Shown here piece after piece: positions 1 to 8,326 of a stretch of 64,000 nucleotides of DNA. This DNA comes from PFL35 sp041550515 (GTDB taxonomy: Archaea > Thermoplasmatota > E2 > DHVEG-1). The stretch is from the NCBI GenBank assembly GCA_041550515.1, contig JBFEOQ010000002.1, forward strand, positions 1 through 64,000, read 5' to 3'. The notes under the pieces were generated by a model, which worked only from the letters and a program-made list of their open reading frames with translations, searched no databases and had not been told where the DNA came from. The position numbers were made by a program, and so were the translations under genes. Position 1 is the first letter of the stretch. Every line of letters begins with the position of its first letter.

Positions 1-38
1 CCTCCACTGACATATCAATTTTTGAGGAATGCACATGA
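1..38 (+). CDS. C-terminal tail of an upstream gene (partial)
   Basis: Reading from base 3 gives eleven codons, STDISIFEECT, then TGA at 36-38. The stop overlaps the preferred ATG of the next gene at 35 in an ATGA arrangement, which recurs between coupled genes in this window. The fragment is too short to identify and could be a chance open frame. Its main value is that it supports the start chosen for the next gene. Confidence 0.35.
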   Translation, partial: STDISIFEECT

Positions 39-787
39 TAAATATACAGGATGGGATAAGTATCATTAAAAGAATTAAAACTGGTGTACCTGGTCTAGAT
101 ACCTTAATACAAGGTGGCCTCCCAAAAAATTCGATAACTCTTGTATCCGGACCACCTGGTAGCGGTAAAAGCATTCTCTGTTTTCAATTTTTATGGGATG
201 GAGTAAAAAATAATGAAAAATGTCTTTACCTAACACTTGATAAAAGTTCAGATGGACTAATCATCCAAGCAAAAGAACTCGGATTAAACTTCGATTCAGC
301 AATTGAACAAGGATTAATAAAATTTGAATATCTCAACATAAATAAAAGACAAGTTTACGAAAAAATGACAAATGAAATATTATCAAAAAACTATGAAAGA
401 ATAGTACTTGATTCAATAACACCACTATCAGAAATGCCAATTTATATGAGAAATATAGAAGACCTAAATATTGATACAGAAAACCTAATACCTGATGAAT
501 TCCCTGATGGAGCAAGTTTACCAACAAGAAGACTTCATCTACGCTATATAATAAACGCTCTCGAATCAAGTAACTGCACATCAATTATAACATCCGAATT
601 ACCCGTAGGATCAAATATGCTCTCAAGAGATGGAATATCAGAATTTTTAGCTGATGGAGTAATAACACTTAGTTTTGATCCAACAATGGATAGAAGAAAA
701 CTCGCTATAATAAAAATGCGCAATACTAAACATACGCTTAAACCACAGAGCATACAGATCGATATAGGTGGTATAAAACTTATATAA
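35..787 (+). CDS. KaiC/RAD55-like RecA-superfamily ATPase
   Basis: This is a single-domain RecA-fold ATPase of about 250 residues. The KaiC-like N-terminal signature TGVPGLDTLIQGGLP is followed by a Walker A motif, GPPGSGKS, near residues 39-46 and a Walker B-like strand ending IVLDS. Archaeal relatives are single or double KaiC domains used in signalling and regulation; the target here is unknown. An ATG at 29 is also in frame, but GAGG at 24-27 lies one base from it and seven bases from the ATG at 35, so 35 is preferred. The next gene starts two bases downstream, suggesting one transcript. The family call is secure; the role is not. Confidence 0.85.
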   Translation: MINIQDGISIIKRIKTGVPGLDTLIQGGLPKNSITLVSGPPGSGKSILCFQFLWDGVKNNEKCLYLTLDKSSDGLIIQAKELGLNFDSAIEQGLIKFEYLNINKRQVYEKMTNEILSKNYERIVLDSITPLSEMPIYMRNIEDLNIDTENLIPDEFPDGASLPTRRLHLRYIINALESSNCTSIITSELPVGSNMLSRDGISEFLADGVITLSFDPTMDRRKLAIIKMRNTKHTLKPQSIQIDIGGIKLI

Positions 788-788
788 A

Positions 789-1274
789 ATGAACATAATC
801 CATCTTTTTAAAAACTATAAACCTCCAAAGAAACTTAGAGCACTATTCATTATACACTACTCACCTTTACTTCTAATGATTTTGATAGGACCTATTACAC
901 CTATATATGGAATTTGGAAAATACAAAATGAGATATTAATAAGTATAATTATTGGTAGCATAATTTTTGTTTTAGGAGCATTTATATATTTCAAATGGGA
1001 AATATTCTGGGAAAAAAATTATCATGGCCAACTAGTAACAGAGGGGATATTTGAATATATAAGACATCCTCACTATACATCCCTTTTAACATTAGGATTT
1101 GGACTTGCGTTTTTCTTTAATTCAATTGCTGCATTAATAATAGCCTTTATAGCAGTTCCAATAATGATAATAAGTATTATAGATGAAGAGCGGCTATTAA
1201 TTAAGCAATACGGAAAACAATATATAGAATTCATGAAAAAAACACCCTGGAAAATAATTCCATATATATATTAA
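789..1274 (+). CDS. Isoprenylcysteine methyltransferase-family membrane protein
   Basis: A 161-residue protein with about four hydrophobic segments. The C-terminal half carries the ICMT/phospholipid methyltransferase signature: GIFEYIRHPHY, then a paired glutamate in DEERLL, then GKQYIEFMKKTPWKIIP. Characterised relatives are integral-membrane SAM-dependent methyltransferases, with the RHPxY and EE segments binding the cofactor. The substrate in archaea without prenylated CaaX proteins is unknown, and lipid or small-molecule methylation is equally possible. It begins one base after the KaiC-like gene's stop, so the two are probably co-transcribed. Confidence 0.75.
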   Translation: MNIIHLFKNYKPPKKLRALFIIHYSPLLLMILIGPITPIYGIWKIQNEILISIIIGSIIFVLGAFIYFKWEIFWEKNYHGQLVTEGIFEYIRHPHYTSLLTLGFGLAFFFNSIAALIIAFIAVPIMIISIIDEERLLIKQYGKQYIEFMKKTPWKIIPYIY

Positions 1275-1340
1275 TTAAAATAGAATGTATACCTTTTTAC
1301 TTTTTTTATTCAATACTTTATAGATAAATCAATAATAAGA

Positions 1341-1349
1341 TTTATATAT
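1341..1349 (+). promoter_or_regulatory. Candidate TATA box of the ribosomal protein operon
   Basis: The sequence tttatatat lies in the 249-base gap before L3. With archaeal spacing of about 25 bases, transcription would start near 1368-1372. That leaves an unusually long leader of about 150 bases before the L3 ATG at 1524, which contains two inverted repeats. Confidence 0.5.
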
Positions 1350-1394
1350 CATATCTAATATGCCATATTTCCTTATCCCTACCAGACATAGAAA

Positions 1395-1451
1395 ATGGGC
1401 AATTCCAATGCGAAACCCATAAAACAACAGCTAAAAAATTTTTAAGCTGTT
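1395..1451 (+). promoter_or_regulatory. Structured leader upstream of L3 (two hairpins)
   Basis: Two inverted repeats lie in the putative 5' leader. ATGGG at 1395-1399 pairs with CCCAT at 1416-1420. AACAGCT at 1426-1432 pairs with AGCTGTT at 1445-1451 around an A/T-only loop. No coding frame explains the stretch. The position suggests an autoregulatory element or attenuator for the ribosomal operon, but it could also be a small RNA. No box C/D motifs were found. Confidence 0.4.
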
Positions 1452-1523
1452 CATAAAGTGTCACGGTTTGGAAAAAATCATAATGCATATATCTATATAA
1501 ATAACTGAAATAGAGGGTATATT

Positions 1524-2516
1524 ATGCCTGAAATACATCGTACAAAAAGAGGATCTAGAGGCTATTCGCCACGAAAAAGAGCTAGAGCTGAAACAGCTCA
1601 TATAAAGAGTTGGCCTGAAGGAAATGATAAACCAAAAATACAAGGATTTCTTGGTTATAAAGCTGGAATGACACATGCTTTTGTCGTAGATTATAGACCA
1701 ACCTCAACAACTGCTGGAAAAGAAGTAATAATGCCAGTTTCTGTAATAGAAACACCACCAATAAAAGTTGCAGCAGTGCGTGTATATAAAAAAACATACA
1801 ATGGTTTACAGACCATTGGGGAACTCTGGGCTGAAAAATTAGATTCTGAAATTTCTAAACGAATATCTATCTCAAAAAAAGATAAAAAGAAAAATTGGGA
1901 TTTTACAAAAGAAGCAGATGAAATCCGTGTTATAATATATACCCAACCAAAATTAGTAACAGGTATACCCAAAAAAACACCTGAAATAAGAGAATTTAGA
2001 ATATCTGGTGGAAGTATTGAAGATCAAATAAAATATGCAAAAGAAATACTTGGAAAAGAAGTAAAAATTAATGAAACAATAAACGAAGGAGATATGATTG
2101 ATACAATTGCAGTTACTAAAGGAAAAGGTTTTCAAGGACATGTAAAAAGATGGGGTGTAAAACTTCTTTCACACAAAAACAGTAAACATAGACGAATGAT
2201 AGGTACACAAGGATCTTGGCATCCTAATTGGGTACAAGCAACTGTCCCAAACGCAGGTCAAATGGGATTTCAACAAAGAACAGAATACAACAAACGTGTT
2301 CTAAAAATCGGTCAAAACGGTGAAGAAATAACACCATCTGGAGGATTTCCACATTATGGTAATATAAAGAACTCATACATAATATTACATGGTTCAATAC
2401 CTGGACCTGCAAAAAGACTTATCAGTATGCGTGATGCAATACGCTATGAAAGAGGTGTTAAAGTCGAAAAACCAGAAATAACATATATATCAACAACAAG
2501 TAAACAAGGAGCGTAG
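1524..2516 (+). CDS. rpl3: Ribosomal protein L3 (uL3)
   Basis: A 330-residue large-subunit protein that binds 23S rRNA near the peptidyl transferase centre. The N-terminus has the archaeal/eukaryotic RGSRGYSPRKRA segment, followed by GFLGYKAGMTH and the long loop containing GHVKRWGVKLL and RMIGTQGSWHP. Length matches archaeal L3. GAGGG at 1513-1517 sits seven bases before the ATG. It is the first gene of the operon and lies six bases before L4. Confidence 0.97.
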   Translation: MPEIHRTKRGSRGYSPRKRARAETAHIKSWPEGNDKPKIQGFLGYKAGMTHAFVVDYRPTSTTAGKEVIMPVSVIETPPIKVAAVRVYKKTYNGLQTIGELWAEKLDSEISKRISISKKDKKKNWDFTKEADEIRVIIYTQPKLVTGIPKKTPEIREFRISGGSIEDQIKYAKEILGKEVKINETINEGDMIDTIAVTKGKGFQGHVKRWGVKLLSHKNSKHRRMIGTQGSWHPNWVQATVPNAGQMGFQQRTEYNKRVLKIGQNGEEITPSGGFPHYGNIKNSYIILHGSIPGPAKRLISMRDAIRYERGVKVEKPEITYISTTSKQGA

Positions 2517-2521
2517 GATAA

Positions 2522-3283
2522 ATGACAAAAGTTAATGTTTATGATTTAAATGGATCTTCAAAAGAACAAATTGAATTACCTGAAAATTTTAACACACCAT
2601 TTAGACCTTATCTTATAAGAAAATCATTTAATGTACTTCATACAAATAAAAGACAACCATATGGAACAAATAAGATGGCTGGTTGTAAACATGCAACAGC
2701 TTCAGTTGGTAAAGGGAGAGGAATGAGTCGGGTGCCACGTCTAACACAAGGTAATACTGCAGCCCTTGCACCATGTGTTGTAGGAGGACGTCGTGCACAT
2801 CCCCCAAAACAAGAAAGAAACTGGATTGAAAAAATAAATAAAAAAGAAAATAAACTAGCCAAAAACTCAGCCCTTGCAGCTACAGCAAACAGAGAAATAG
2901 TTGTAAAACGAGGTCATAAATTTAACGAAAAAGTAACTTTGCCTATAATCATCGATGATAAATTCGAAAAAATTAAAAAAACTAAAAAAATAATAGAAAC
3001 ACTTGAAAATATTGGTGTATATGAAGATATTTTACGATCTACTAATGGTAGACATATACGTGCCGGAAAAGGAAAAATTAGAGGACGAAAATATCGTACT
3101 CCAAAATCATTACTTATCGTTTCAACAAAAGATGAAATATACCATAGTGCAAAAAATCTTTCAGGTGTAGATATCATTAAACCAAATGCTATTAATATAG
3201 AACATCTTGCCCCTGGAGGCGATGCTGGTCGTCTAACAATTTTTACAAAATCAGCTATTAAGAAATTAGGGGGTGCTAAATAA
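2522..3283 (+). CDS. rpl4: Ribosomal protein L4 (uL4)
   Basis: A 253-residue L4 of the archaeal/eukaryotic (L4e/L1e) type. The tunnel-loop region contains KGRGMSRVPRLTQGNTAALAP and the GGRRAHPPK segment that reaches into the exit tunnel. The stop codon overlaps the L23 start by one base (TAATG), consistent with translational coupling in the operon. Length and motifs are ordinary for the family. Confidence 0.97.
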   Translation: MTKVNVYDLNGSSKEQIELPENFNTPFRPYLIRKSFNVLHTNKRQPYGTNKMAGCKHATASVGKGRGMSRVPRLTQGNTAALAPCVVGGRRAHPPKQERNWIEKINKKENKLAKNSALAATANREIVVKRGHKFNEKVTLPIIIDDKFEKIKKTKKIIETLENIGVYEDILRSTNGRHIRAGKGKIRGRKYRTPKSLLIVSTKDEIYHSAKNLSGVDIIKPNAINIEHLAPGGDAGRLTIFTKSAIKKLGGAK

Positions 3284-3540
3284 TGGATCCATATACTATA
3301 ATATTTCACCCTTATGTAACAGAAAAAACAATGAATTTTATGGATAAAAATAATGCTTTGGAATTTGTAGTTAAAAGAAATGCAGATAAAAAGCAAATAA
3401 AAGAAGCTGTTGAACAACTATTTGAAGTAAAAGTCAAAGAGGTTAATACAAGAATTACAAAACATGGAAAACATGCAATTGTAGTTTTTATGCCAGAGTT
3501 TAAAGCTGAAGATATTGGAATGAGGATAGGTATATTCTAA
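3283..3540 (+). CDS. rpl23: Ribosomal protein L23 (uL23)
   Basis: An 85-residue large-subunit protein located at the tunnel exit, where SRP and nascent-chain factors dock. It opens with the family pattern IIFHPYVTEKTM, followed by EFVVKRNADKKQIKEAVEQLF. It overlaps the L4 stop by one base and is followed by L2 after eleven bases that contain a GAGGT binding site. Confidence 0.96.
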   Translation: MDPYTIIFHPYVTEKTMNFMDKNNALEFVVKRNADKKQIKEAVEQLFEVKVKEVNTRITKHGKHAIVVFMPEFKAEDIGMRIGIF

Positions 3541-3551
3541 GAGGTTAATAT

Positions 3552-4262
3552 ATGGGTAAGAGACTAATACAACAAAGAAGAGGAAAAAGAAACACAAAAT
3601 TTAATTCTCCATCGCATAGATTCAAAGGAGAACTTAAATACGACTATAAAAATATTTTAACAGAAGGAGAAGTACTTGATATAATACATGATCCTGGTAG
3701 AACTGCCCCTATTGCTAATATTAAACTAAATAATAATAAATTTATTAATATTATTGCTCCTGAAGGAATTAAAACAGGAGATAAAATTAATTTTAATGAT
3801 GATAAAAAAGAAATAAAAATTGGAAATGTATTGTCAGTAGGTAGAATTCCAGAAGGAACACCTGTTTATAATATTGAACTTTTACCAGGAGATGGTGGTA
3901 AATTAGTACGTGCTGGAGGAAGCACTGCAACAGTTGTATCTCATGAAAAAAAAATAACAGTTATACAGTTACCATCTGGAGCTTTTAAAAGAATTAACTC
4001 TGATTGTAAAGCAACAATTGGTGTTGTAGCAGGTGGAGGGAGACACGATAAACCTTTTTTAAAAGCAGGAAAAAAACATTATGCATTCCTTACTCGTGGT
4101 AAACAATATCCAATTGTAAGAGGTGTAGCAATGACTGCTGTTAATCACCCTCATGTTGGTGGTAGACATCAACATGTTGGAGGACCCTCGACCATTAAAC
4201 GCGGATCTCCGCCAGGTACAAAAGTTGGTAGTATAGCTGCAAAACGATCTGGGAGGAAGTAA
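3552..4262 (+). CDS. rpl2: Ribosomal protein L2 (uL2)
   Basis: A 236-residue core large-subunit protein needed for subunit joining and the peptidyl transferase region. Diagnostic segments are the N-terminal HRFKGELKYD, the central LPGDGGKLVRAGGS and the C-terminal loop GVAMTAVNHPHVGG, whose histidine is invariant in the family. Length is typical of archaeal L2. It sits in standard order between L23 and S19. Confidence 0.97.
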   Translation: MGKRLIQQRRGKRNTKFNSPSHRFKGELKYDYKNILTEGEVLDIIHDPGRTAPIANIKLNNNKFINIIAPEGIKTGDKINFNDDKKEIKIGNVLSVGRIPEGTPVYNIELLPGDGGKLVRAGGSTATVVSHEKKITVIQLPSGAFKRINSDCKATIGVVAGGGRHDKPFLKAGKKHYAFLTRGKQYPIVRGVAMTAVNHPHVGGRHQHVGGPSTIKRGSPPGTKVGSIAAKRSGRK

Positions 4263-4267
4263 TTAAA

Positions 4268-4726
4268 ATGGCTACAAAAAAGGGTTTTAAATCATCAGCA
4301 AGAAGTAAAAGAAAAGCTAGCAGAAAAAAAATAGAATATAAAAAGAAGCTATTCAGTTACCGCGGATACTCTATTGAAGATCTTCAGAATCTTTCAATAG
4401 AAGAACTTTTACCTTTGCTACCATCTCGTACTCGTAGATCACTTAAACGAGGACTTACAGAAAGACAAGAAAAACTTCTAAATGACATTGAAAAAGCACA
4501 ACATGGTGATACAATTAAAACACATTGTCGAGACATGATAATATTACCAAGATTTGTAGGCCATACAATAAATATTCATAATGGTAAAGAATTTCAACGT
4601 CTACCAATTGAACCACAAATGATCGGTCATTATTTTGGAGAATTTATACTAACTCGACAGAAAGTTAAACATACTGGACCTGGTGTTGGAGCAACAAAAT
4701 CATCCAAATTTATGCCATTGAAGTGA
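4268..4726 (+). CDS. rps19: Ribosomal protein S19 (uS19)
   Basis: A 152-residue small-subunit head protein of the archaeal/eukaryotic S15e/S19 form. It has a basic N-terminal extension, then FSYRGYSIEDL, LPSRTRRSLKRG, and the conserved RDMIILPRFVGHTINIHNGK segment. It contacts the A-site region of 16S rRNA. It is six bases upstream of L22. Confidence 0.96.
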   Translation: MATKKGFKSSARSKRKASRKKIEYKKKLFSYRGYSIEDLQNLSIEELLPLLPSRTRRSLKRGLTERQEKLLNDIEKAQHGDTIKTHCRDMIILPRFVGHTINIHNGKEFQRLPIEPQMIGHYFGEFILTRQKVKHTGPGVGATKSSKFMPLK

Positions 4727-4732
4727 TGAAAT

Positions 4733-5176
4733 ATGAAATACTCAATTGATTTAGATCAAGATAAAACCGCTAAAGCTTATGGTTATGAATTACATTGTAG
4801 TAGAAAAGATACAATGAACTTAGCCAATGCAATATGTGGAATGAAAACAGAAAAAGCAAAGAAATATCTTCAAGAAATAATAAACCTTAAAAGACCATTA
4901 CCTGCAATTTTTCATAAAAGAAAACTTGCTCATCAAAAAGGAATAGGACCTGGAAGTTTTCCACAGAAAGCTGCAAGATATATGCTAAAAGTATTAGAAA
5001 ATGCTGAGAACAATGCTGAATATAAAGGCTTTAACCCTGAAGATATGAAAATTAAACATGCCTCCGCTTATGGAGGACGTATATTAAAGGGTATTATGCC
5101 TAGAGCTCAAGGAAGAGCTACTGATAAGAATACTAGAACAACTAATATTGAAATAATAATAGAAGAGGTAGATTAG
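4733..5176 (+). CDS. rpl22: Ribosomal protein L22 (uL22)
   Basis: A 147-residue large-subunit protein lining the exit tunnel. Recognisable segments are AYGYELHCSRKDTMNLANAI, PLPAIFHKRKLAHQKG and the C-terminal GRILKGIMPRAQGRATDK beta-hairpin that forms the tunnel constriction. Length fits archaeal L22. S3 starts four bases after the stop. Confidence 0.96.
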   Translation: MKYSIDLDQDKTAKAYGYELHCSRKDTMNLANAICGMKTEKAKKYLQEIINLKRPLPAIFHKRKLAHQKGIGPGSFPQKAARYMLKVLENAENNAEYKGFNPEDMKIKHASAYGGRILKGIMPRAQGRATDKNTRTTNIEIIIEEVD

Positions 5177-5180
5177 ATTA

Positions 5181-6044
5181 ATGACAGGAGAAAGAACATT
5201 CATTAGAGAAAATACGAAACGAATACTTATCAAAGAATACCTTCTTAAAAAAATTGAAGGTGCTGGTTTTGGTGGAATGAATATTCAACGTACTCCAATG
5301 GGAACAAGAATAAATATACTTGTTGAACGTCCAGGAATGGTTATTGGTAAAGGTGGCCATAAAATCAAAGAATTAACCGAGGATATAAAAGAAAATTTTA
5401 AAGTTGATAATCCACAAATTGAAATTGAAGAAGCAGGGAGCAGAGCAAGTCTTAATGCTCAGATTATGGCTGAAAAGCTTGCTGAGGCATTAGAACGTGG
5501 ATGGCATTTCAGACGAGCAGGACACTCTACTGTTCGTAGAATTATGGATGCTGGAGCAAAAGGAGTTCAGGTTATTATTGCAGGAAAACTCACAGGTGCT
5601 CGTCATCGAACTGAAAAATTTACTCAAGGACATGTAAAATATTGTGGTGAAATCGCTCGTCAAGTAATGGATGATGGATACGCTATTGCAAAATTAAAAC
5701 CTGGTGTTCTTGGTGTAAAAGTCCGTATTATGAAACCAAATATTAAGCTACCTGATGAAATAACTATAAAAACTACAAAACCTGAAGATATAAAAGAAGA
5801 GAAAGAAGAAGAGAAAAAAGAAGATAAATCTGTTGAAAAGGAAATTACGCCACTCAAAAAACTTACAGAAATCCAAGGTATTGGTCCATCTGTTGTTAAA
5901 AAATTTGAAAAAGCAAAAATAAAATCCATAGAAGAATTATTTGAAATGGATGTTGATGATCTTGCATCTATTAATGGAATAGGTGGAAAAACTGCTGAAA
6001 ATATCGTTAAAAATCTTAAAAAACTAATTGAAGGTGTCATATAA
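5181..6044 (+). CDS. rps3: Ribosomal protein S3 (uS3) with C-terminal helix-hairpin-helix tail
   Basis: A 287-residue small-subunit protein at the mRNA entry channel. The KH domain shows ERPGMVIGKGGHKIKEL near residue 50, and the C-terminal S3 domain follows with RRIMDAGAKGVQ and TGARHRTEKFT. After a charged linker (about residues 197-222) comes an added module of about 65 residues with two helix-hairpin-helix motifs, EIQGIGPSVVKKF and SINGIGGKTAENIV. Core archaeal S3 ends before this module. HhH tails are known on some haloarchaeal ribosomal proteins such as L32e; on S3 the role is unknown, possibly extra nucleic-acid contact near the mRNA entry. Confidence 0.95.
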   Translation: MTGERTFIRENTKRILIKEYLLKKIEGAGFGGMNIQRTPMGTRINILVERPGMVIGKGGHKIKELTEDIKENFKVDNPQIEIEEAGSRASLNAQIMAEKLAEALERGWHFRRAGHSTVRRIMDAGAKGVQVIIAGKLTGARHRTEKFTQGHVKYCGEIARQVMDDGYAIAKLKPGVLGVKVRIMKPNIKLPDEITIKTTKPEDIKEEKEEEKKEDKSVEKEITPLKKLTEIQGIGPSVVKKFEKAKIKSIEELFEMDVDDLASINGIGGKTAENIVKNLKKLIEGVI

Positions 6045-6046
6045 AA

Positions 6047-6247
6047 ATGAAACTTAAGGCTAAGGAACTTAGAGATCTCACGCATGAAGAAAGGCTTGAG
6101 AAACTCAAAGAATTAAAAAGTGAACTTATGCATGAAAGAGGAGTTGCTGCAATGGGAGGATCTCCTCCCTCACCTGGAAAAATTCGACAACTCAGGATGA
6201 ATATAGCAAAAATTCTTACAATCATGCAGGAGGAAGGAGAAAAATAA
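6047..6247 (+). CDS. rpl29: Ribosomal protein L29 (uL29)
   Basis: A 66-residue two-helix large-subunit protein. The N-terminus MKLKAKELRDLTHEERLEKL and the segment RGVAAMGGSPPSPGKIRQLR are the archaeal L29/L35e pattern. It starts two bases after the S3 stop and abuts the aIF1 gene directly. Confidence 0.94.
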   Translation: MKLKAKELRDLTHEERLEKLKELKSELMHERGVAAMGGSPPSPGKIRQLRMNIAKILTIMQEEGEK

Positions 6248-6547
6248 ATGAGTAACATATGTGAAGTATGTGGTCTACCTAAGGAAATCTGCGTCTGTGA
6301 AGATATTGCTCGAGAACAACAAAAAATAACAATAAAAATAGAAAAACGTCGATACGGTAAAATGATGACGGTTGTTGAAGGAATAGATATCCATGATTTA
6401 GATATAAATACCTTAATTACTCAGCTAAAATCTAGATGTGCTTGCGGTGGAACAATAAAAGATGAAAAAATTGAATTACAAGGTGACCACAGAACAAAAG
6501 TAAAAGAAACTCTTGAGAAAATGGGATTCACAGTTGAAACAATATAA
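6248..6547 (+). CDS. Translation initiation factor 1 (aIF1/SUI1)
   Basis: A 99-residue SUI1-family factor that promotes fidelity of start-codon selection on the 30S subunit. Cysteines in CEVCGLPKEICVCED form an N-terminal zinc-binding motif typical of archaeal aIF1. The SUI1 core follows with KRRYGKMMTVVEGI, the CACGGTIKD segment and QGDHRTKVKETLEKMGF. It starts directly after the L29 stop, a position common in euryarchaeal ribosomal operons. Confidence 0.94.
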   Translation: MSNICEVCGLPKEICVCEDIAREQQKITIKIEKRRYGKMMTVVEGIDIHDLDINTLITQLKSRCACGGTIKDEKIELQGDHRTKVKETLEKMGFTVETI

Positions 6548-6628
6548 AATTACGTATAAATAAGGGTTAAGTTACGACCTTTACAACAAATCCTATACAT
6601 AAAAATCTAAAGGGAAGAAGGAAATAAT

Positions 6629-6892
6629 ATGAGTGATAAAATCCTCTCAAGAGATGAGTTCATAGGTTTAAGTGTAACGATTCTTGAATGCACTGATCCT
6701 ATGTGGAAAGGAAAAACTGGTCAAATAATTGATGAAACGAAAAATACCTTTCTCATTGAAATAGAAAATAAAAATAAAATGATAGCAAAAAAAACTGCTA
6801 TATTTGAATTCATTAAAAATGGTGAAAAAAAAATAATAAATGGTGAAAAAATCCTTTTTCGCCCTGAAGATAGAATAAAAAAGATAAGGTGA
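6629..6892 (+). CDS. rnp1: RNase P protein component 1 (Rpp29/Pop4)
   Basis: An 87-residue Sm-like barrel protein and protein subunit of archaeal RNase P, which removes tRNA 5' leaders. Matching features are EFIGLSVTILECTDPMWKGKTGQIIDETKNTFLIE and the position directly before S17, which is conserved in Euryarchaeota. An 81-base gap precedes it, the largest within the operon, and may hold an internal promoter (tacgtataaata near 6552). The stop TGA overlaps the region that supplies the S17 binding site. Confidence 0.93.
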   Translation: MSDKILSRDEFIGLSVTILECTDPMWKGKTGQIIDETKNTFLIEIENKNKMIAKKTAIFEFIKNGEKKIINGEKILFRPEDRIKKIR

Positions 6893-6900
6893 AAAATAAA

Positions 6901-7236
6901 ATGCCTAACAAGAAAAATGCAAGAAATATTGGACTTAACGTCAAAGCACCTAGCGAACATTGTAATGATAAATTCTGTCCTTTTCATGGAACGTTATCAA
7001 TTCGCGGTCAGATTTTAACAGGTTTAGTATCATCTACAAAAATGCAAAATTCGATAATCGTAAAAAGAGAACATAGTAGTTTTATACCAAAATATGAACG
7101 TTATGAAAAAAGAACAAATAAATATAAAGTTCATTGTCCACCTTGTTTAAAAATTAACCTTGGTGATAAGGTTCGAATTGCTGAGTGTAGACCACTTAGT
7201 AAAACAATTTCATTTGTTGCAATAGAAAAAATTTGA
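6901..7236 (+). CDS. rps17: Ribosomal protein S17 (uS17)
   Basis: A small-subunit protein of 111 residues from this start. It shows the archaeal ARNIGLNVKAPSEHC N-terminus, FHGTLSIRGQILTG and a zinc-type cysteine set (CNDKFC and CPPC). An in-frame GTG at 6889 would add four residues, but it overlaps the Rpp29 stop, and GGTG at 6888-6891 is well placed as the binding site for the ATG at 6901. The ATG is therefore preferred. Confidence 0.93.
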   Translation: MPNKKNARNIGLNVKAPSEHCNDKFCPFHGTLSIRGQILTGLVSSTKMQNSIIVKREHSSFIPKYERYEKRTNKYKVHCPPCLKINLGDKVRIAECRPLSKTISFVAIEKI

Positions 7237-7249
7237 AGGTGATGAAGCT

Positions 7250-7648
7250 ATGAAAGGAATTGCGGGTAGAACAAAACGTGGTCTCCCTGTTGGAGCTCGA
7301 TTAGAATGTATTGACAATACTGGTGCAAAAATTGTTCAAATAGTCATGACGCCTAAACTTAAGGGTACACATAGAAGGTATCCTACTGCAGGTGTTGGTG
7401 ATATGGTGATTATAAGCGTTAAAAAAGGTGTTGTTGATATGCGCAGACAACTTTTAAAAGCAGTAATTGTCCGCCAGAAACGACCATTTAGGCGCTCAGA
7501 TGGTACGATGGTACAATTTGAGGATAATGCAGCAGTAATTGTAACTGAAACAGGTGAAACAAAAGGTTCTATGATAAAAGGACCTGTTGCATTGGAGGCT
7601 GCGGAAAGATTTCCAAAGATTGCATCAAATGCGTCAATAATTATATAA
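7250..7648 (+). CDS. rpl14: Ribosomal protein L14 (uL14)
   Basis: A 132-residue interface protein of the large subunit that contacts 16S rRNA. It carries LECIDNTGAKIVQIV, GVGDMVIISVKKG and the C-terminal GPVALEAAERFPKIASNA. Length is typical. It is preceded by GGTGATG and followed by L24 after eighteen bases. Confidence 0.97.
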   Translation: MKGIAGRTKRGLPVGARLECIDNTGAKIVQIVMTPKLKGTHRRYPTAGVGDMVIISVKKGVVDMRRQLLKAVIVRQKRPFRRSDGTMVQFEDNAAVIVTETGETKGSMIKGPVALEAAERFPKIASNASIII

Positions 7649-7666
7649 AAATGAGGGACTTAGAAA

Positions 7667-8326
7667 ATGAAAACAAAAAATCCTGGTAAACAAATAAAAA
7701 GAATGCATAATGCACCGTTACACATTAAAAGAAAATGGATTTCTGCTCATCTCGATGAAAATCTTTTATTGAAATATGATAAAAGAGCAATTTCAGTTAT
7801 TAAAGGTGATACAGTAAAGGTAATGCGTGGTAATTTTCATGGTCATGAGGATAAAGTTGTAAAAGTAAATACAAAGAAAAATACTATTGAAATAGAAGGG
7901 ATAACAATGAGTAAAGCTGATGGAAATAAGATTGCTAAACCTATTCATCATAGTAATGTCATAATTACAAAGCTTAATCTTACTGATAAATGGCGAAGAG
8001 AAAAACTTGAAAAAGGGCTTTCTGAGGAAACTAAAAAAGAAATAGAAAAAGAAGCTCAAAAGCAAATAATTGAAGCAGAAGAGGAACAAAAAAGAATAGA
8101 AGAACAGATAAAAATAGAGGAACAAACAAAAGAGGAAGAATTAACCGAAAAAGAAGAGATAAAGGAAAAACCTGTAAAAGTAGAAAAAACAGATATACAA
8201 AAAACAACTACAAAAGAAATAAAACCTAAATCTACCAAACAAAAAGTAACTAAACCCACTACTCAAAAAAAGAAAAAATCTCCAAAAACATCTGATAATA
8301 AATCACAAAAAAAGGAGGAAAAATAA
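7667..8326 (+). CDS. rpl24: Ribosomal protein L24 (uL24) with long charged C-terminal tail
   Basis: The first 118 or so residues are a normal archaeal L24/L26e with a KOW motif (VIKGDTVKVMRGNFHGHEDKVVKV), a large-subunit assembly initiator. The remaining hundred residues are almost entirely Lys, Glu, Gln and Thr, first a predicted charged helix and then a Lys/Thr-rich disordered stretch. Archaeal L24 usually ends near residue 120. The stop directly abuts the S4e start, so the tail is part of the real reading frame. Its function is unknown; rRNA binding is the simplest guess. Confidence 0.93.
   Translation: MKTKNPGKQIKRMHNAPLHIKRKWISAHLDENLLLKYDKRAISVIKGDTVKVMRGNFHGHEDKVVKVNTKKNTIEIEGITMSKADGNKIAKPIHHSNVIITKLNLTDKWRREKLEKGLSEETKKEIEKEAQKQIIEAEEEQKRIEEQIKIEEQTKEEELTEKEEIKEKPVKVEKTDIQKTTTKEIKPKSTKQKVTKPTTQKKKKSPKTSDNKSQKKEEK

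Noticed and set aside
6889..6900. GTG start for S17 at 6889
   Set aside because: It coincides with the Rpp29 stop and with the GGTG that serves as binding site for the ATG at 6901, where the family sequence begins.
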